Part shown: piece by piece, positions 1-12,849 of the stretch | How the letters are laid out: every line of letters starts with the position of its first letter | Position numbering within the stretch: the first letter of the stretch is position 1 | Assembly: GCA_047967505.1 (NCBI GenBank) | Contig: CM106539.1 | Strand: one strand, 5' to 3' | From: Dipteris shenzhenensis | Lineage: Eukaryota; Polypodiophyta; Polypodiopsida; Gleicheniales | DNA: 64,000 bases | Made by a program: the position numbers and the translations under genes | Notes under the pieces: generated by a model | What the model was told of the DNA's origin: nothing | The model's input: only the letters and a program-made list of their open reading frames with translations | Database searches by the model: none

Positions 1-1130
1 TTTAATAAAAGACCTTCTTATGGTGGCTCTTTGAGCATGCTCACTCTAGTCGCAATATATCATATATGGAATATCCTTACACCTTTTTCGCATGCATCAA
101 GCAAACTTGGATCACACTCAGCTCAGAATTAAGTGCATCTACAATATACAAAGCTTGATGGTCACATTCCCATGCACATCCTACATCCTATCCACTGCTT
201 CTCTCTTATGCTTTCTTTTAATATTCTCGAAGATAGACAACCTTCTTGGGCTAATTGGGTCTCTCTCCATTTCATGCAAGCATCCTCTATCCTCTTCAAC
301 CAAGCCTTTAATCACTCCTTCCACCAATAATGTAGCAAGAAAGGCATCATCTAGCTATTCATTGACTATCGCCTTCTACAAGAACATAGCCAATATGCTT
401 GGTGTTTGTTTGATAGTGCCTTATTGGAGGTGGCTAGGCATCTTAAAGACTTTGGCAAGTTTGTGATGATGATTGACATGCACTGTCATGCAAATAGAAA
501 GTGAGGATTAGACTTCCATTTGGGACCTCCCCATTAGTCAAACACCACCTTTGACCTCACAAACGCTTGCGTGGTGTTATGACTGTACTTGTTTTAGTAC
601 AATGTAAAGCAGGACCTTAGGGGGACCAGGGGCACTAGTTATGTAGAAGGTTTAACATGGACACAAAAATTTCTTTGGCATGCTCCAAGTAGCTCTTATA
701 TGGAGGGTGATGGAGCATTACCCATTTGAAGGAGTGTTGGTACCCCGTGAGTCATTGAGTAAGATGCTAGACTTGAAGAGTCAAAATTTGACCTTGAGTC
801 CTAAATGAGGGTGCACCAAGAGCTTCACACCTATAGTAGGTATGTGTATGATAGGACTACCATGTGGTCATGTTGTAAAGCCACATGGGCATAAACATGG
901 TCTATATGGATTGCCCAGGTGGGTATTTGTAAAGATACGACATGAATAGATAATAATGTCCAAGATAATGACTGGGTGAGCCTATGACACATCTTAGTCA
1001 AGGATCTCCAAATCACATAATTGGATAAACTTTTATGTTGTTAACTAGCGTGATCACAAAATCATGCTAGCAATGGGAAATCATGGTGTGTTTAATGATG
1101 GCCTGGAAGCTAGAAAACATACCGCCAATA
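1..1130. other. No gene recognised
   Basis: AT-rich sequence with short open frames (for example 92-466, plus) that lack a recognisable domain or codon pattern. It is probably old repeat-derived DNA. Confidence 0.5.
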
Positions 1131-1170
1131 TAAGCCTAGCAATATAAGCCTAGCGATATAAGCTTAGTAG
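1131..1170. repeat. Three short tandem units of about 13 bp
   Basis: AATATAAGCCTAGC is repeated with small changes three times in a row. Confidence 0.8.
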
Positions 1171-1374
1171 TATAACTTTATATATCGATAGCATATAGGC
1201 TTCTGGTACAAAAGTTTGTTATCATGGCCTCTTAAATGTTGATGTGTATGTGTTTTAGGTATTTAGAAGTGTAATTTTAGAACCCTTGCTTTGTTAGATC
1301 TTTAGATCAGGTTGGGTTCAAAGAGCATTATGATTGCACTTCTGTTGCAATGTTGCTTTCTTCCTTGGTCTTTG

Positions 1375-1557
1375 GACCAAAGAGGAGAAAATGCATTGCA
1401 AAAGCTTCGCCTTTTAGCGGGTCAGTCATACTAGCCGCCTACCAATCCTTTAAAAGTTGCTGGGGGGACCAAAGAGGAGAAAATGCATTGCAAAAGCTTT
1501 GCCTTTTAGCGGGTCAGTCATACTAGCCGCCTACCAATCCTTTAGAAGTTGCTGGGG
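1375..1557. repeat. 91-bp tandem duplication
   Basis: Two adjacent copies starting GGACCAAAGAGGAGAAAATG (1375 and 1466) differ at about two positions. No coding sense was seen in either copy. Confidence 0.95.
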
Positions 1558-2813
1558 GGGCTATTGTAACCTCAGACCCCCTGCTTCTTAGAGGGGCTAA
1601 CTCTCCCCAAACCTAACCTTAAGGCAGGTAGCAAGCTCTATCCCACTCGACTAAATGTCAAGTCCACAAATGCCTTCTCAAAACCATTTGATTCATAAAC
1701 TATGACCCTGTCTAACATCTAGACTAGGAACCCTCCCGATATCCACAGTGTCTATCATGCTTTCTTCTCATATGGAGCCTTATAAATTGGGTACTAATCA
1801 TAATACTAGTGGGTAACTTACTGAGAGGTGGACATTTGAGCTAACTCTATAACGGGGAGAAAGTTGCTTGAACATTGAATGATGAATGCATGAACGTTTG
1901 AATCAATTCTTTTTATTTTAGTTTAAATCGATCCAGACATGCAAAAATATGAGATTGATTGTTTATGTTTAAATTTTTCCATGCATGTGATTGTGAGATT
2001 CACTTAAGGATTGATTCCTTTCTTTCAAACATTGCATGCATGATGAATGATAACTGATGCACCACTTTTTGTATTCATGTTTTTTAGGGTTTAGGTGGAA
2101 CTTAAAAAGAAAAACATATAACGTTGCATATGATCAGATTTCTCAAGAATCAAATCATTGAATATGATCTTTCATGAATCCTTTTATTGAACCGAATATA
2201 AGATTCATGAAAAGTCATGAAAGATAGTGGATGCATGAATGCTTTATGATAGGTGAATCCTCAATTTGTAATTCACGTTCATGTTAAGATGAGATCATGT
2301 CAAGATGGGATCATGTCATTACAAAGTTTTGAAGTGCGATTACCTCCCTTGCTCCCATGTTCATGTCAATACGGGATCATAACATAGGAAACATGTTCTC
2401 AGTTGTAGATTCAAGTTGGGAATGGATTTGAGTAACCCTAGTGGAAAAGTTAGAACCTAGGCTAGCATTGTTAATGAAGAGCCAAGAAAATGGGAAAATG
2501 AGGGAATAATTAGGGCCTCTTATTGGATTGGATGGGTCTTCCAAGAAGGCATTATTAGTCAAGGACAAGGGAAAGGTAGTGGGCCAAAGAAGGGGGTCAA
2601 TGGAGCATAGAAGGTTTGCTAGATCTAGGTTTAGTCAACCCTCTCAAGGTTAGGCTTTCCTAGCAAACGATAGAGGATCCCATTCCCTATATAAATAGTG
2701 CCTGGTGGCATCATTCTACAATCCAAAAAAAGCCATTGAAGCTCACTCAAAAGTACCACAATAGGAGGGTGAAGGATAGATTTTGGAGTAGAAAGGTGCT
2801 TAGAATTGGAGCT
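1558..2813. other. No gene recognised
   Basis: AT-rich stretch with repeated words such as CATGAATGATG and GATCATGTCAAGATG. No motif, long frame or RNA gene was seen. Confidence 0.5.
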
Positions 2814-2937
2814 AGACAATATAAGACTTACTTGTAGGTGTGTGTGGATGCAAATATTGTAACAATTTGAGATAGACAATATAAGACTTACCTGCAGGTG
2901 TGTGGCCATTGGTGGATGCAAATATTGTAATAATTTG
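2814..2937. repeat. About 60-bp tandem duplication
   Basis: AGACAATATAAGACTTAC followed by GGATGCAAATATTGTAA occurs at 2814 and again at 2874. The second copy has a few extra bases. Confidence 0.9.
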
Positions 2938-3069
2938 ACCTATGTTTGGTGCAATGAACACTTAGTATCGTTAACACTCCCCAAATTTTGTGTTTATTTC
3001 AAGATTACTTGTTCACATGTCACTAGTGCTGAGACACTGAGCATCAGTGAACCTAGATAAAGTTTTTGG

Positions 3070-3205
3070 TGTAGATTTAGGTCTAAGAAACTAGTCTCCA
3101 TCATTTTAGAAAAATATATGTATACCTAGGCTTGGTGTTTTCTAGCATAGGATTAGGTGTAAGACACTAGTCTCCATCATTTACCAGAATAACTTATATA
3201 CTTGG
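3070..3205. repeat. Imperfect tandem duplication of about 75 bp
   Basis: Both copies contain ACTAGTCTCCATCATTT and end near CTTGGTGTTT. They have clearly diverged from each other. Confidence 0.8.
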
Positions 3206-3751
3206 TGTTTCTCCTATTTATGGCATAAACTTGGTAGAAGCTCTACAAAAGATTGCACAAATGGTTGTTTCTATGTCAAAAAATTCTCAAATTTGAATAT
3301 TGAGGTTGTATTTGCTAGCTCAATGGTCTCTATCATTGGTCTTGCTAACTATCTTCGTTAAGAATATCCTAATTCTTGACCAGCCTCATTTGAGTTTTTG
3401 GCTATGGGTTCTTTGCCCTCCACTTATATGGAGCTTAACCCTTCTTCTTTTCAACTCAAGGTGGGCTTTCCAGTATTTTGGGCAAGGCTTAGTTATCAAA
3501 TTCCTACAAGCTCTTGCCAAATGGTCCACTTCCACTTCCTTGTGTAGGGAAGGGGGATTTGAGTGACATTGCATAGGCGTTGCACCCACATAAAATATCG
3601 ATCCAAGACCATTCTTGCCTTTATCTTAAGAATGATGGATTGTGCCCTTGTCTTTTGGATTCTCCCATAGAGTTCAAGGTGTTACCTCAAAGCAAGCAAT
3701 AATCAACTGGCCCCTCAAGCTTGGTGGAACTATTAGCTCCTTCAACAACAC
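3206..3751. other. No gene recognised
   Basis: The plus strand has a frame at 3300-3566 and an overlapping frame that look slightly protein-like, but they are interrupted by stops and carry no identifiable motif. Confidence 0.4.
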
Positions 3752-4373
3752 CTAGACTATTTTTTCCCCTCGTTCATAAGATCTTGTAATACGCACTTGA
3801 TGCACAAAAGAACATAAGCAAGGAAGCATACAAAAGTTTCCAACCACACTTAGAAATAGATAGGCTTCTTTCCAATTTGGTATTGAAGGAGAATCTACCC
3901 TAGTAGAGAGAAATTGAAGAGAGAAGAGGAAGAGACATGCAAAAATTGAGTACCATAGTACAACTCCCAAAATCAAGTTTTTTTTTAAAAAAGTTAAAGG
4001 TTGATCTTCTATTATTTCACAGGATTTGTACAATGTCTTCTTGGAAAATCTCTCCACACAGTAGGAGACAAAGCTGAATATTGCAAAAAGATTTTCATAG
4101 AGGGCTTGAGCTAACAAGCTACCAGCAGCATCCATAGAAGGACAACTAACATCATAAACAGCAGCATCATGGTCCTCATAATTCATACTTCCACAAGGTA
4201 AAAGTTCCTAGACCAAAGGTCCTAACAACATCTTTTGGGGAAGTGGTAGTTTTAATTCCCAAGCCCTCAAAGTTGGTACTCCCATGTGTAGACATTTCTC
4301 TTTCTAGTTGGCTATGTGCTTCATTGAAATTCAAGTAAGCTTCATCCAGTTTCCCTACTTCTTGTCCAGCCAC
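3752..4373 (-). pseudogene. Broken coding stretch of unknown family
   Basis: Two minus-strand frames overlap by 11 bp: 4176-4373 (starting MAGQEVGKLDEAYLNF) and 3752-4186 (starting MNYEDHDAAVYDVSC). Their composition is more protein-like than that of surrounding frames. The second ends in a hydrophobic segment (LILGVVLWYSIFACLFLF) followed by another. The pair may be one frame broken by a shift, or two exons of a decayed gene. I do not recognise the family. Confidence 0.3.
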
Positions 4374-5030
4374 AAATGAAAAGGAACCTCAACGTTAGTC
4401 CCATCAACTACACATCCATTATTCCATCCTCTAGAGTACATCCCTTCAAAACCAATCTAAAACATACTCAAGTCTTATACATAACTAAGAAGCTAATGTT
4501 TAAGACTGATCAAAATAAGAAGAACAAAAAACAACGTCGTATACAATAAGATGGAGCTATGGTACAAAACACATCATAAAATATGATTTTTCTATTAGAT
4601 CCTCAAATAAAACCAGCTGAGGCTCCAAAATTTTTTTCATCATTGGCCATATATGTTTATAATTTTTTAAATTAGATTAAGCAAATAAAAACCATACATT
4701 CAAGCAATCAAACATAAAGAAAAACCACTCATTTAAATCTTACACAAACACAACACATCATACCTAAGTCCCACACACATACACATCACATTTACACATG
4801 AGAGAGAGAGAGAGAGAGTTCAATATGCAAACTTGTCATGATCTTCGCTCAACCTACACAATCACACATGAAAACATGTTAGTAATGATAATAAAACATA
4901 TTAGTATATATGTAAGTAAGCACAAGCGATTTCATTGATACGATTATTATAAAATACTTTACCTCGCACTTTCACCGAAGATATGTCGACTTGTTCTTCC
5001 ACATTTGAATTGCATTGGAGAAATCAAATT
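4374..5030. other. AT-rich spacer with a short GA run
   Basis: Contains a GA microsatellite at about 4800-4818 and otherwise nothing recognised. Confidence 0.5.
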
Positions 5031-5034
5031 CACT

Positions 5035-5290
5035 TAATGGTGGTCCCTCAATGGATATACGCATCAACGCATCCACACTCTTGGTGGATAAGTAGTTTCT
5101 GAAATTGGATCTGTCTAAGCATTGATCTTTTGGTAATCAACACATACTCAGAGCTTCCCATTCTTCTTGAGCACAACTGTGATTGGAAATATCCAATTGC
5201 TCCAATCGATTGCATAGATGAAGCCTACTTAACTAATTGAGCTCTGCCTTGACCTACTTGGCATAGTTTGTATTCATGTAATACCTTTGT
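5035..5290 (-). pseudogene. Gypsy-type reverse transcriptase fragment
   Basis: Minus-strand translation reads GFIYAIDWSNWIFPITVV, then LKKNGKL, a stop, VCVDYQKINA, a stop, and TDPISET. This matches the N-terminal block of Ty3/Gypsy reverse transcriptase (AGFI-P, VVPKKNGKLRVCVDYRKLNA). The two in-frame stops show it is dead. The catalytic YxDD block was not found downstream (lower coordinates), so the fragment is truncated. It is colinear with the protease and gag remnants at 5.7-7.5 kb on the same strand. Confidence 0.8.
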
Positions 5291-5689
5291 TGGCAGATTA
5301 GTCAAGCATAAGGTACCAAATCCCTATTAATCAGTGTACCTCCAAGAAAACACATCCTTATACTACATAAAGAGACTCTTCACCGCATGGAGCTGGTCAC
5401 CAACCGTATTTGTACTTACTAGGATTGTGTATAGTGTCTTTGATGTTCCTAGATTTAATGCCTGAGACCCCAAAACTAAGCTAAGTAATAGTCATCCTTG
5501 GCTCTTCATCTAGTTCTCATTTCGTAGTCACATTTTTCAGTGACATGTTCATGATACAAATGCTTTTGTTCTTCTAGCGTTGTTCTTTAATCTTTTGTTT
5601 CAATTCAAAACCTACTTGGACAGGAGCTATCTCAACAATAGGCAAAATATGCATTCCCATTAGATAGGACTCAATGTCCTATGGAAATT

Positions 5690-5965
5690 AATCATTCACT
5701 TCCAAGTCTTTGGGTCGATAGCTACTCGATACCTTGATCAGATTAGTCAAGATTGTCACTTCAATATCCTAGTCATCTACTTGGATCCCTGAGTTATGCA
5801 ATACTTTGGCACTCTTTAACCATGGTCTACCCAATAACAAAGGTTAGTCATTCATTTCCATAGCAGCCATAATAAAAATTATAGTATAATGAACATCACT
5901 GATTGTGATGACCACATCCAAGAGCATGCCCTTGGTTTCAACTGGCTTTTGGTTGGGCCATTTGT
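5690..5965 (-). pseudogene. Gypsy-type protease/linker fragment
   Basis: The minus strand reads MEMND, a stop, PLLLGRPWLKSAKVLHNSG, then DIEVTILTNL. The LLGRPWL block is typical of the end of the retropepsin domain in plant Gypsy elements. It lies between the gag remnant and the RT remnant in the expected order. Stops and the nearby tandem duplication show that it is inactive. Confidence 0.7.
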
Positions 5966-6082
5966 ACTCAAAATGGTATGAATTGTATAATGAATATCAC
6001 CAATTGTGATGACCACATTCAAGAGCATGCCCTTGGTCTCTAGCTATTTTTTGTTAGGCCATTCATACTCAAAATTGAGGAT
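5881..6082. repeat. 101-bp tandem duplication inside the Gypsy remnant
   Basis: The segment GTATAATGAAxATCAC, then TTGTGATGACCACAT and AAGAGCATGCCCTTGGT, is present twice at a 101-bp offset. The copies differ by about ten bases. Confidence 0.9.
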
Positions 6083-6829
6083 GATTCAAAATTTTGAGCT
6101 TTAGTTGCTTTACTATAGTTTTTTAGAGTATGGTCACCATATAACACCTCGTATTTGCTACTTTTTAATCTTTGCAATAATAAGTGTACTACCTCATCAA
6201 CCCATTGGGGTATCAATCATTAGGATGATGACTAAGGATTTCACCATTGGTGTGGGTGTTTGTTGGGTGGTGAGTTGCTTGTATCACATTAGAAAGGAGC
6301 CAATTACAAAATCTTTGCCATGGTGAGGCTTAACTTCATACGATGGAATATGTCACATACTTGGGTTATTTTAAAGCTCGAGTTATCGGGTTGTCTTTTC
6401 TCAGAGTTGGAATTACTTGTTAAGGCTTTGCTTGGCTAAAGTGGCTATAAAACCAGTTTGTTCTTACAAGGGCTTTGCCTTTCAAGTCCTTTGCCACCTA
6501 GAGCTGACTTGTTTTTTTGCTTTCTACTTAATGTCCTTGGTCAGAGAAAGGTCCCTTATCAGAATCGGTCACCTTTCCCTGAGACCGAGTGATAATGTTG
6601 GCATCAAGTGGATTTGTCACCTCCACAAGGATTACTTAGTAGTAGGGATCAATCTCCTATCTTTGAGCATTGCTTTTGAGTATCTTGATGTGCTCCAACC
6701 ATAACTTCCATTCTACCTTAGTATGACCATGTTCCCCAAAAAAAAAGAATCTAATCCTTTTCCTTAGCCTTGCTTGGGCCTTGAAGGATGCTCAGCCTTG
6801 GTCTTGGTGTACTCTGCCACCTAATTGAC

Positions 6830-7500
6830 ATCTACACTACATTTCTTGGCAACACTCAATGTGATCATGCCCAAACTTTGAACACATACCAACACTTGGA
6901 TTGACGATGCCAAAACTTTGAACATGCATCATAGTACTTGGTTCCTCAATCATCTTTAGGATGTCCATGTCAAGAATATTTGGGCTTCCCTCGAATGGCA
7001 ATTCTTGCCAAGGTTTCTTGAGCATCAACTATCTTTCTTAGATGAAGTATCATCTCCCTCCCTTTTTATCTTGCTTGGGCTTGGCTTCACCACTTTTCTC
7101 CAAACTGATAGCTCAATTTAGGAGTTCTTCACATGTCTTGGTCAAATTCACAATATCAATGAAGTGCAACTCCATCTGCATGCAACTTGTAATCAACCAA
7201 GCATGCATAGATTTTTCATCATGTGGCATTTTTAGCTAGTTAATGAGGGTGTGTGTTTGTAGCACAAATCTCTAGATAGTAGACTCATTTTTCTTTTGCT
7301 TCGATTCACTCAGCTTTGTGTAGACATTAATTTATTGTCTAAACCTTCAGAGACATGCCTCAGTCATGTGCAGCCAATCTATAAAATAACCAATCAAAAA
7401 TTGGTTGAATTACCTTAGCAGTCTTGACCAAGGTACATGAAAAATCATTCATGTAGTCCTCCTTACTTGTATCTCCATTGATATGAGAATTTTGCAAGAA
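6830..7500 (-). pseudogene. Gypsy gag remnant with damaged zinc knuckle
   Basis: On the minus strand a frame (6837-7028) ends in C-KFGHDHIECC, which looks like a CCHC knuckle with its first half lost. Above it, translations such as EYMNDFSCTLVKTAKVIQPIFDWLF and KLHADGVALH resemble the capsid part of gag but with many stops. Its position upstream of the protease and RT fragments supports the call. Confidence 0.5.
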
Positions 7501-9780
7501 GCTCTACAAGTAACTAAAATGGTCTTCATCCTTGGTTCTCTAGAAGTCCTAAAATTTTACCTTACGGAGATATGCAGATTTCACTTTGTTCATCATCGCC
7601 TTGTGGCTCCTTGTTTAGGTTCCTTTTTTCTCAACTCGCTTTGTGATCCAAAATCATCTTCTTGCATCTCAATAATGATCTGACTAATATCCTAGGTGCT
7701 GCCCTGGTCCATATTAGCACTCATTACTAAGGACAGTGCTCAACTTTGTTTTCTTATGCCTAGTCTATGGTCCCATCTAAGAGCAAGTGCTCATGGATAT
7801 TTGGGATCACTCATCTCCATTGGTTGGACACACCTTTCACCATAAAAGCTCATCTCAACCTCGCATGTCTTGGCTTGTGTTGCACATATCACTCACAATT
7901 CGTATTTGTTATGACTCTAGGCTTGAGACCTAGGAGAACCTAGGTGGCCATGCTCAACTTGGAACCTACACCACCTCCCTTCTCAGGTAGGTATTTCTTG
8001 TCTTTGTTCATGTTTCAGGCATGTCTTGCCTCTAGACTTGATGCATGCTTATTTGATCAATGGTAGCACTTGTGGCTCAATGCATGGATGCATGGATGGT
8101 CTCCAAATTTTGGCTCTCTATAGATGAATACTTGGAACCTTCATGCCACTACCTCGAGCGTACTTCCATATATAGCTAGCTCCTCAAGATATCTTGAATG
8201 AAATATAGGATTGGTTTACTCCTGGTCTCAGCGTAGTAGTCAAATACCATTTCTCCATGTCAAATACCAGGTTGGGTCTTCTCAATCCTCATGCTCTACG
8301 CTATGCCAAGGGTCTCCGCTATGCTGAGGGTCCTTATCTACTCTTATTCTTGGTTGTTGGTCATGCATCCCTAGATTTGAAATCATTCAAAGGACCAAAT
8401 TCTGCCAACTCCTTCTACCTCAACCTAGGTGTTCCTCTTGCCTAGCCACATATCGTTTGGTAACTTTTTGAACATGTTGATCAAGGCTTGAAGTACTTCG
8501 CAAGCTACCTAGGACAATCTTCTGTCTAGACACTTGTTGTCATGTAGGTCTTTAGAAGCTCCAAGTCATCTTCAAAAACTCAAACTATTATTTTGTAATA
8601 ATATACCAAACCAAGCAATTGCCATAACTTGTTGCTCGTCATCATGAACTATTGCTCTTAGGAATTGTGCACTCATACTTATAGACCTATTCAATCCCCT
8701 CTCTTCCTCTACTCATTCTTGTAGTGTTCCCTAGCAAGATCACTAAATGTTGCTGGTTTTTTTCTCTCACCCCTACTAGTGTATCTAGTGCTCAATGCCC
8801 AATGCTTGCAACACGATGCATGGTTTGGGAAGATTCCTTCTCTTGTTGAATTTTTTGGCACACAACATCCTAAACATTGTGTGGTTCAGAGAAACGGGTG
8901 TCAAACTATCAATATTAAGTGGGGTTGTGCAAGCATGAGTAGAACGATATGGATACGAATGGATTAGAAATGCAAGAATGGGAACGAGTAATGTAAGGAA
9001 AGTTAAGCACCTATACTATCATAGAATCAAGGGGCTCAATTCCTATTACAAATAGCTCCAACCACATGTGCTCATGCAACATGGTGCTGGTGCTATCTTA
9101 CACACTCACATTGGCTTAAGGCACAAACCAATCTCTACAAAGCTACATTGGATTGATAAGATTAGGACTCAATAGCACTAGACTATTTGACTAAAGTCGA
9201 CAAACCTAGGCAACTTGTCCAAACCCACTCTACATCAAATTTGACACTTAAATAGACCTGACATACTAGACTTGGGTGGTATAGCCAACCAACTTTTCAA
9301 AATCCACCCAAAATGAACTATGAAACATTTACTCTAATTGGCCTCTAGATGTGGTTTCCTTGTACCCATTCATGATGCTCAAAGAGTGACCACTTGGACA
9401 ATCAGCTACTTGTTGTATTATTCAAGAACTTGGGTCAATAGTTAAACTAAATTTGAGTTAATAGAAGATGTAATGGATTTTCCTCAAGGTCTACCTAAGG
9501 GATTCAACCAAGCTTGTCAAGGGTAAGTCTAATGAGGCTAAAGGGGAGAATTTAGCTAGGTTGACTTTGGTCCATTAGAGAATTGCATATCATTGCTCCA
9601 CCAATGGAAGTCCATTCACTCTAACTTGGCCACAATTTTGTATCATGGTATTTTTTTCTAGCTTTGGCTTAAGCAGCACCAGTGAAACAAAATAGTGGTG
9701 GAGGAGAACCCCTTGGTTAAAAGAAGCAGCTACCCAAGGATTTGGACTACATGAGAAGATGATGTGGAGTAAGGGCTACC
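7501..9780. other. Repeat-derived DNA, no gene recognised
   Basis: This probably includes the 5' part of the Gypsy element above, but I could not fix an LTR edge. A TTCTTGTAGTG word at 8716-8726 resembles the end of a CACTA transposon, but no partner end was found. Short open frames have no motif. Confidence 0.4.
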
Positions 9781-9784
9781 TAGT

Positions 9785-9935
9785 ACCACTAGATGATATG
9801 TGGATCAAAGGATACCACAAGTGTGCCTATGTCTCTTATGTAGTTTCTTCCCATGGTTTGATCCCCCTTGATCTTCTTGCTAAATCAGTGCTTCATTAGG
9901 AGAGCATGATCCATATTTTTAGATGGTATGAGAGC
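9785..9935 (+). mobile_element. Decayed Copia-type LTR end and primer-binding site
   Basis: TGGTATGAGAGC at 9924-9935 is a one-base variant of the Copia initiator-Met PBS. The sequence before it (GATATGTGGATCAAAGGATACCACAAGTGT) resembles the LTR at 63.46-63.86 kb, so this is a diverged member of the same family. The 5' edge was not found. Confidence 0.55.
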
Positions 9936-11516
9936 CGAGGTCTTGCTCCCCTAGCTTAGTTTTTAGTGCATTATCAATTCATTAGGATTGCTCACATTCT
10001 CCGAGATTAGTTTAAGATTGTTGAGAGTTCATTTCCATTTAGAGATCTCTATCCATTCATTTCATGATCATTTCTATTCCTCTTATGAGAAATTTGTGAC
10101 TTATTCTACTCTTTTGTGAGACTGTGAATGGTCCTTAGAGAAAGAGAGTGTGTCCTCTTCATCCAAGCGATACAGAGTCCTTTCCCTTGAAGATCATAGT
10201 TGAAAAAAATGCGACCAAGACCTGACATACAAGCAATCAAAGGACATCAATCTCTATGACGACTTAGCAAACAACACTATCGACCAAGCATACAATGCAA
10301 ATAGCAACCCGTGCAATGGGAGAAGAATAGCAATAAATAAAGACTAGGCAACAACAACTAAGCTCAACTACAACTATAAAAGCACATCAACAACCAAGCA
10401 AACCCATGAGTGACTCAATGACAAACAAACATCCATATGCAAGCCGACCACCAAGCAAGATTGATTAACAAACGATTCTTGAATGACCTTGCCTCAAGTG
10501 GCTACTAGAATTTCGAGGAGGGTTGCTTAGTGTCAGCATCGAAATGGCTCAATGATAGCATTTACAATGCTGTGATCTTGAGGGAACAACACATGAATCA
10601 TCATCTAGAGCTGTGATGATGCACAAGACGGAGCACTAAGCAACAAAAAAGCCAATACACAACAATGGACATAGCTCCAACTCAATCTCGACTCTACAAC
10701 CATCAACGGGTAACAAGAGGGCCAACTCAAACACAAACAAGCTATGCAAACTAAACGCACTATGCAAAGGTAAACATGAGACAGCCTACACACAAAGCGA
10801 TCACCTCGACAAATGTTCAAAGCAACAGCAACTCAAAGTAGCAAAGATGGAAAACTAAATTCTTTAACGAGGCAAGTAGTCTAAACAAAAACTACAATGA
10901 CTGTAACTAAAATGGCTCTTTCTCCATCCTCTCGCCCAACGATTTGTAGTATCGTCAGTGGAAAATATCATCATCTTCCTCTCGCAAGTGTTGAACTTGC
11001 TGGTCCTTTGGAGCTCCTACAAAAACATCATGCACCTTCATTCCAAGATTCATACATGAGTGGTCAATAAAGTGCCACATGGACACATGCATCATTTCAC
11101 ACGTGTTAGTATCAACGTTAGCACACCTAAACAGACAACCACTTGTTAAGCACAGTTGTAAGTTGCATGTGAAGATATCTACATTGCCACATCATCAATT
11201 GGACCCCTCAAACTTTAATAAGCCATAACTTTCAATCCAAGAAGAATTTGCCTGCTGTATTTCGAAAAGGACAAGTGATCAGATTTTTGAGCCCTATGCA
11301 CTTGTAACATTAGAATAAGTGTATGCAAGACATTCCCAATATTGAAAGAAATCTATTGGTAAGACCTTTGCAACAAATGACAAAGCAAAGCATGGATGCA
11401 CAAATCGCTATCGTAAGCAAGCCAAAAGCACAAGTGCATGAGATGACCATAGCACAAAACATAAAACATTAAAGGCACACAAAGAACAAAGCATCATGAA
11501 TCAAGCTACATCAAGA

Positions 11517-11519
<3 letters not shown>
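9936..11519. other. No gene recognised; CAA-rich section
   Basis: About 10200-10870 is rich in CAA and AAC on the plus strand, a loose low-complexity tract. The remainder is AT-rich with no motif. Confidence 0.45.
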
Positions 11520-11587
<68 letters not shown>

Positions 11588-11592
11588 CATGT

Positions 11593-11632
<40 letters not shown>

Positions 11633-11643
11633 AGTGTGTGGGT

Positions 11644-11684
<41 letters not shown>

Positions 11685-11716
11685 TACATACATACATACA
11701 TACATACATACATACA

Positions 11717-11777
<61 letters not shown>

Positions 11778-11887
11778 GTATGTATGTATATGTATATCTA
11801 TATATATCTATATATATGTATGTATATGTATATCTATAGATATCTCTCTCTATATATATATGTATGTATATATACATATACATATAC

Positions 11888-11940
<53 letters not shown>

Positions 11941-12031
11941 CATACATATACATATACATACATACATATATATATATATCAGTATATATATATATATATG
12001 TATGTATATGTATGTATATGTATATATATAT

Positions 12032-12098
<67 letters not shown>

Positions 12099-12169
12099 CA
12101 TATATACATATGTACATATACATATACATACATATATATATATGCATACATACACATACATATACATAC

Positions 12170-12204
<35 letters not shown>

Positions 12205-12237
12205 TGTATGTATATATATATATGTATGTATGTATGC

Positions 12238-12272
<35 letters not shown>

Positions 12273-12291
12273 TGTATGTACGTATGTATGT

Positions 12292-12323
<32 letters not shown>

Positions 12324-12345
12324 TCCTCTGTGTGTGTGTGTGTGC
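11520..12345. repeat. Compound microsatellite (TA), (CA/GT), (CATA/TATG), about 0.8 kb
   Basis: Blocks of TA, then GT, CA and CATA repeats, followed by alternating TA, CATA and TATG blocks and ending in CA and GT runs. Many blocks occur in both orientations, so the region could form cruciforms. Long open frames on both strands through it (runs of YI, CMYV or TH) are by-products of the repeat. Confidence 0.98.
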
Positions 12346-12427
12346 ATATCGGCAACATGTCAACATGTTTGCGTATCTATGTGTCATCGTTTCGCAGTCT
12401 GACAATCTCGTGTGATTTGATTGGCTA

Positions 12428-12700
12428 GTCAAAACTATAGTCTAGTCTTGGAGCTAGTCTTGGAGCTTGGTGCGACAATGTGGTGGGATGGTGCGGCACA
12501 CTGTCCCTGAGCTACATGGCATTATCACGACAGACTGCATGCAGTCATCATCTAATGACTCCACCCCATTGCTAACGTGGTCGTCATTTGATAGCTCTCG
12601 ACCATTCACGTCCTCCCGCACGCCATTGTGAGATTGCATTGTTGCCCTTGTGCTGCGGGTAATCACTACGTACGGTCCCTGCTCCAAACCTCCTCCAAGC
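12428..12700. other. CpG-containing segment, no gene recognised
   Basis: Less AT-rich than its surroundings, with a CTAGTCTTGGAG duplication at 12440-12466. The frame at 12454-12687 (minus) has no recognised motif. Confidence 0.4.
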
Positions 12701-12719
12701 TCCTTTGAACCTCCATAAA

Positions 12720-12845
12720 AGTAGCTATTTTATGGAATCACCTTAGAACTGCATTAGCTCCCAACCATTAATTGCTGATTTTATAGAATCTCCTCAGAAT
12801 TTCATTAGCTCCCCATAAACCAAAACCATTGATTATTGATTGGAG
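12720..12845. repeat. Imperfect tandem duplication of about 60 bp
   Basis: TTTTATGGAATCACCTTAGAA...CATTAGCTCCC is followed by TTTTATAGAATCTCCTCAGAA...CATTAGCTCCC. Confidence 0.8.
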
Positions 12846-12849
12846 AGTC

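Noticed and set aside
8716-8726. TTCTTGTAGTG as a right end of a CACTA transposon
   Set aside because: Matches the known end motif, but no inverted partner or subterminal repeats were found, and an 11-bp match can arise by chance in a window this size.
11506-12432. Open frames of up to 308 residues on both strands
   Set aside because: They are translations of TA, CA and CATA repeats (YIYI, THTH, CMYV) and have no coding meaning.
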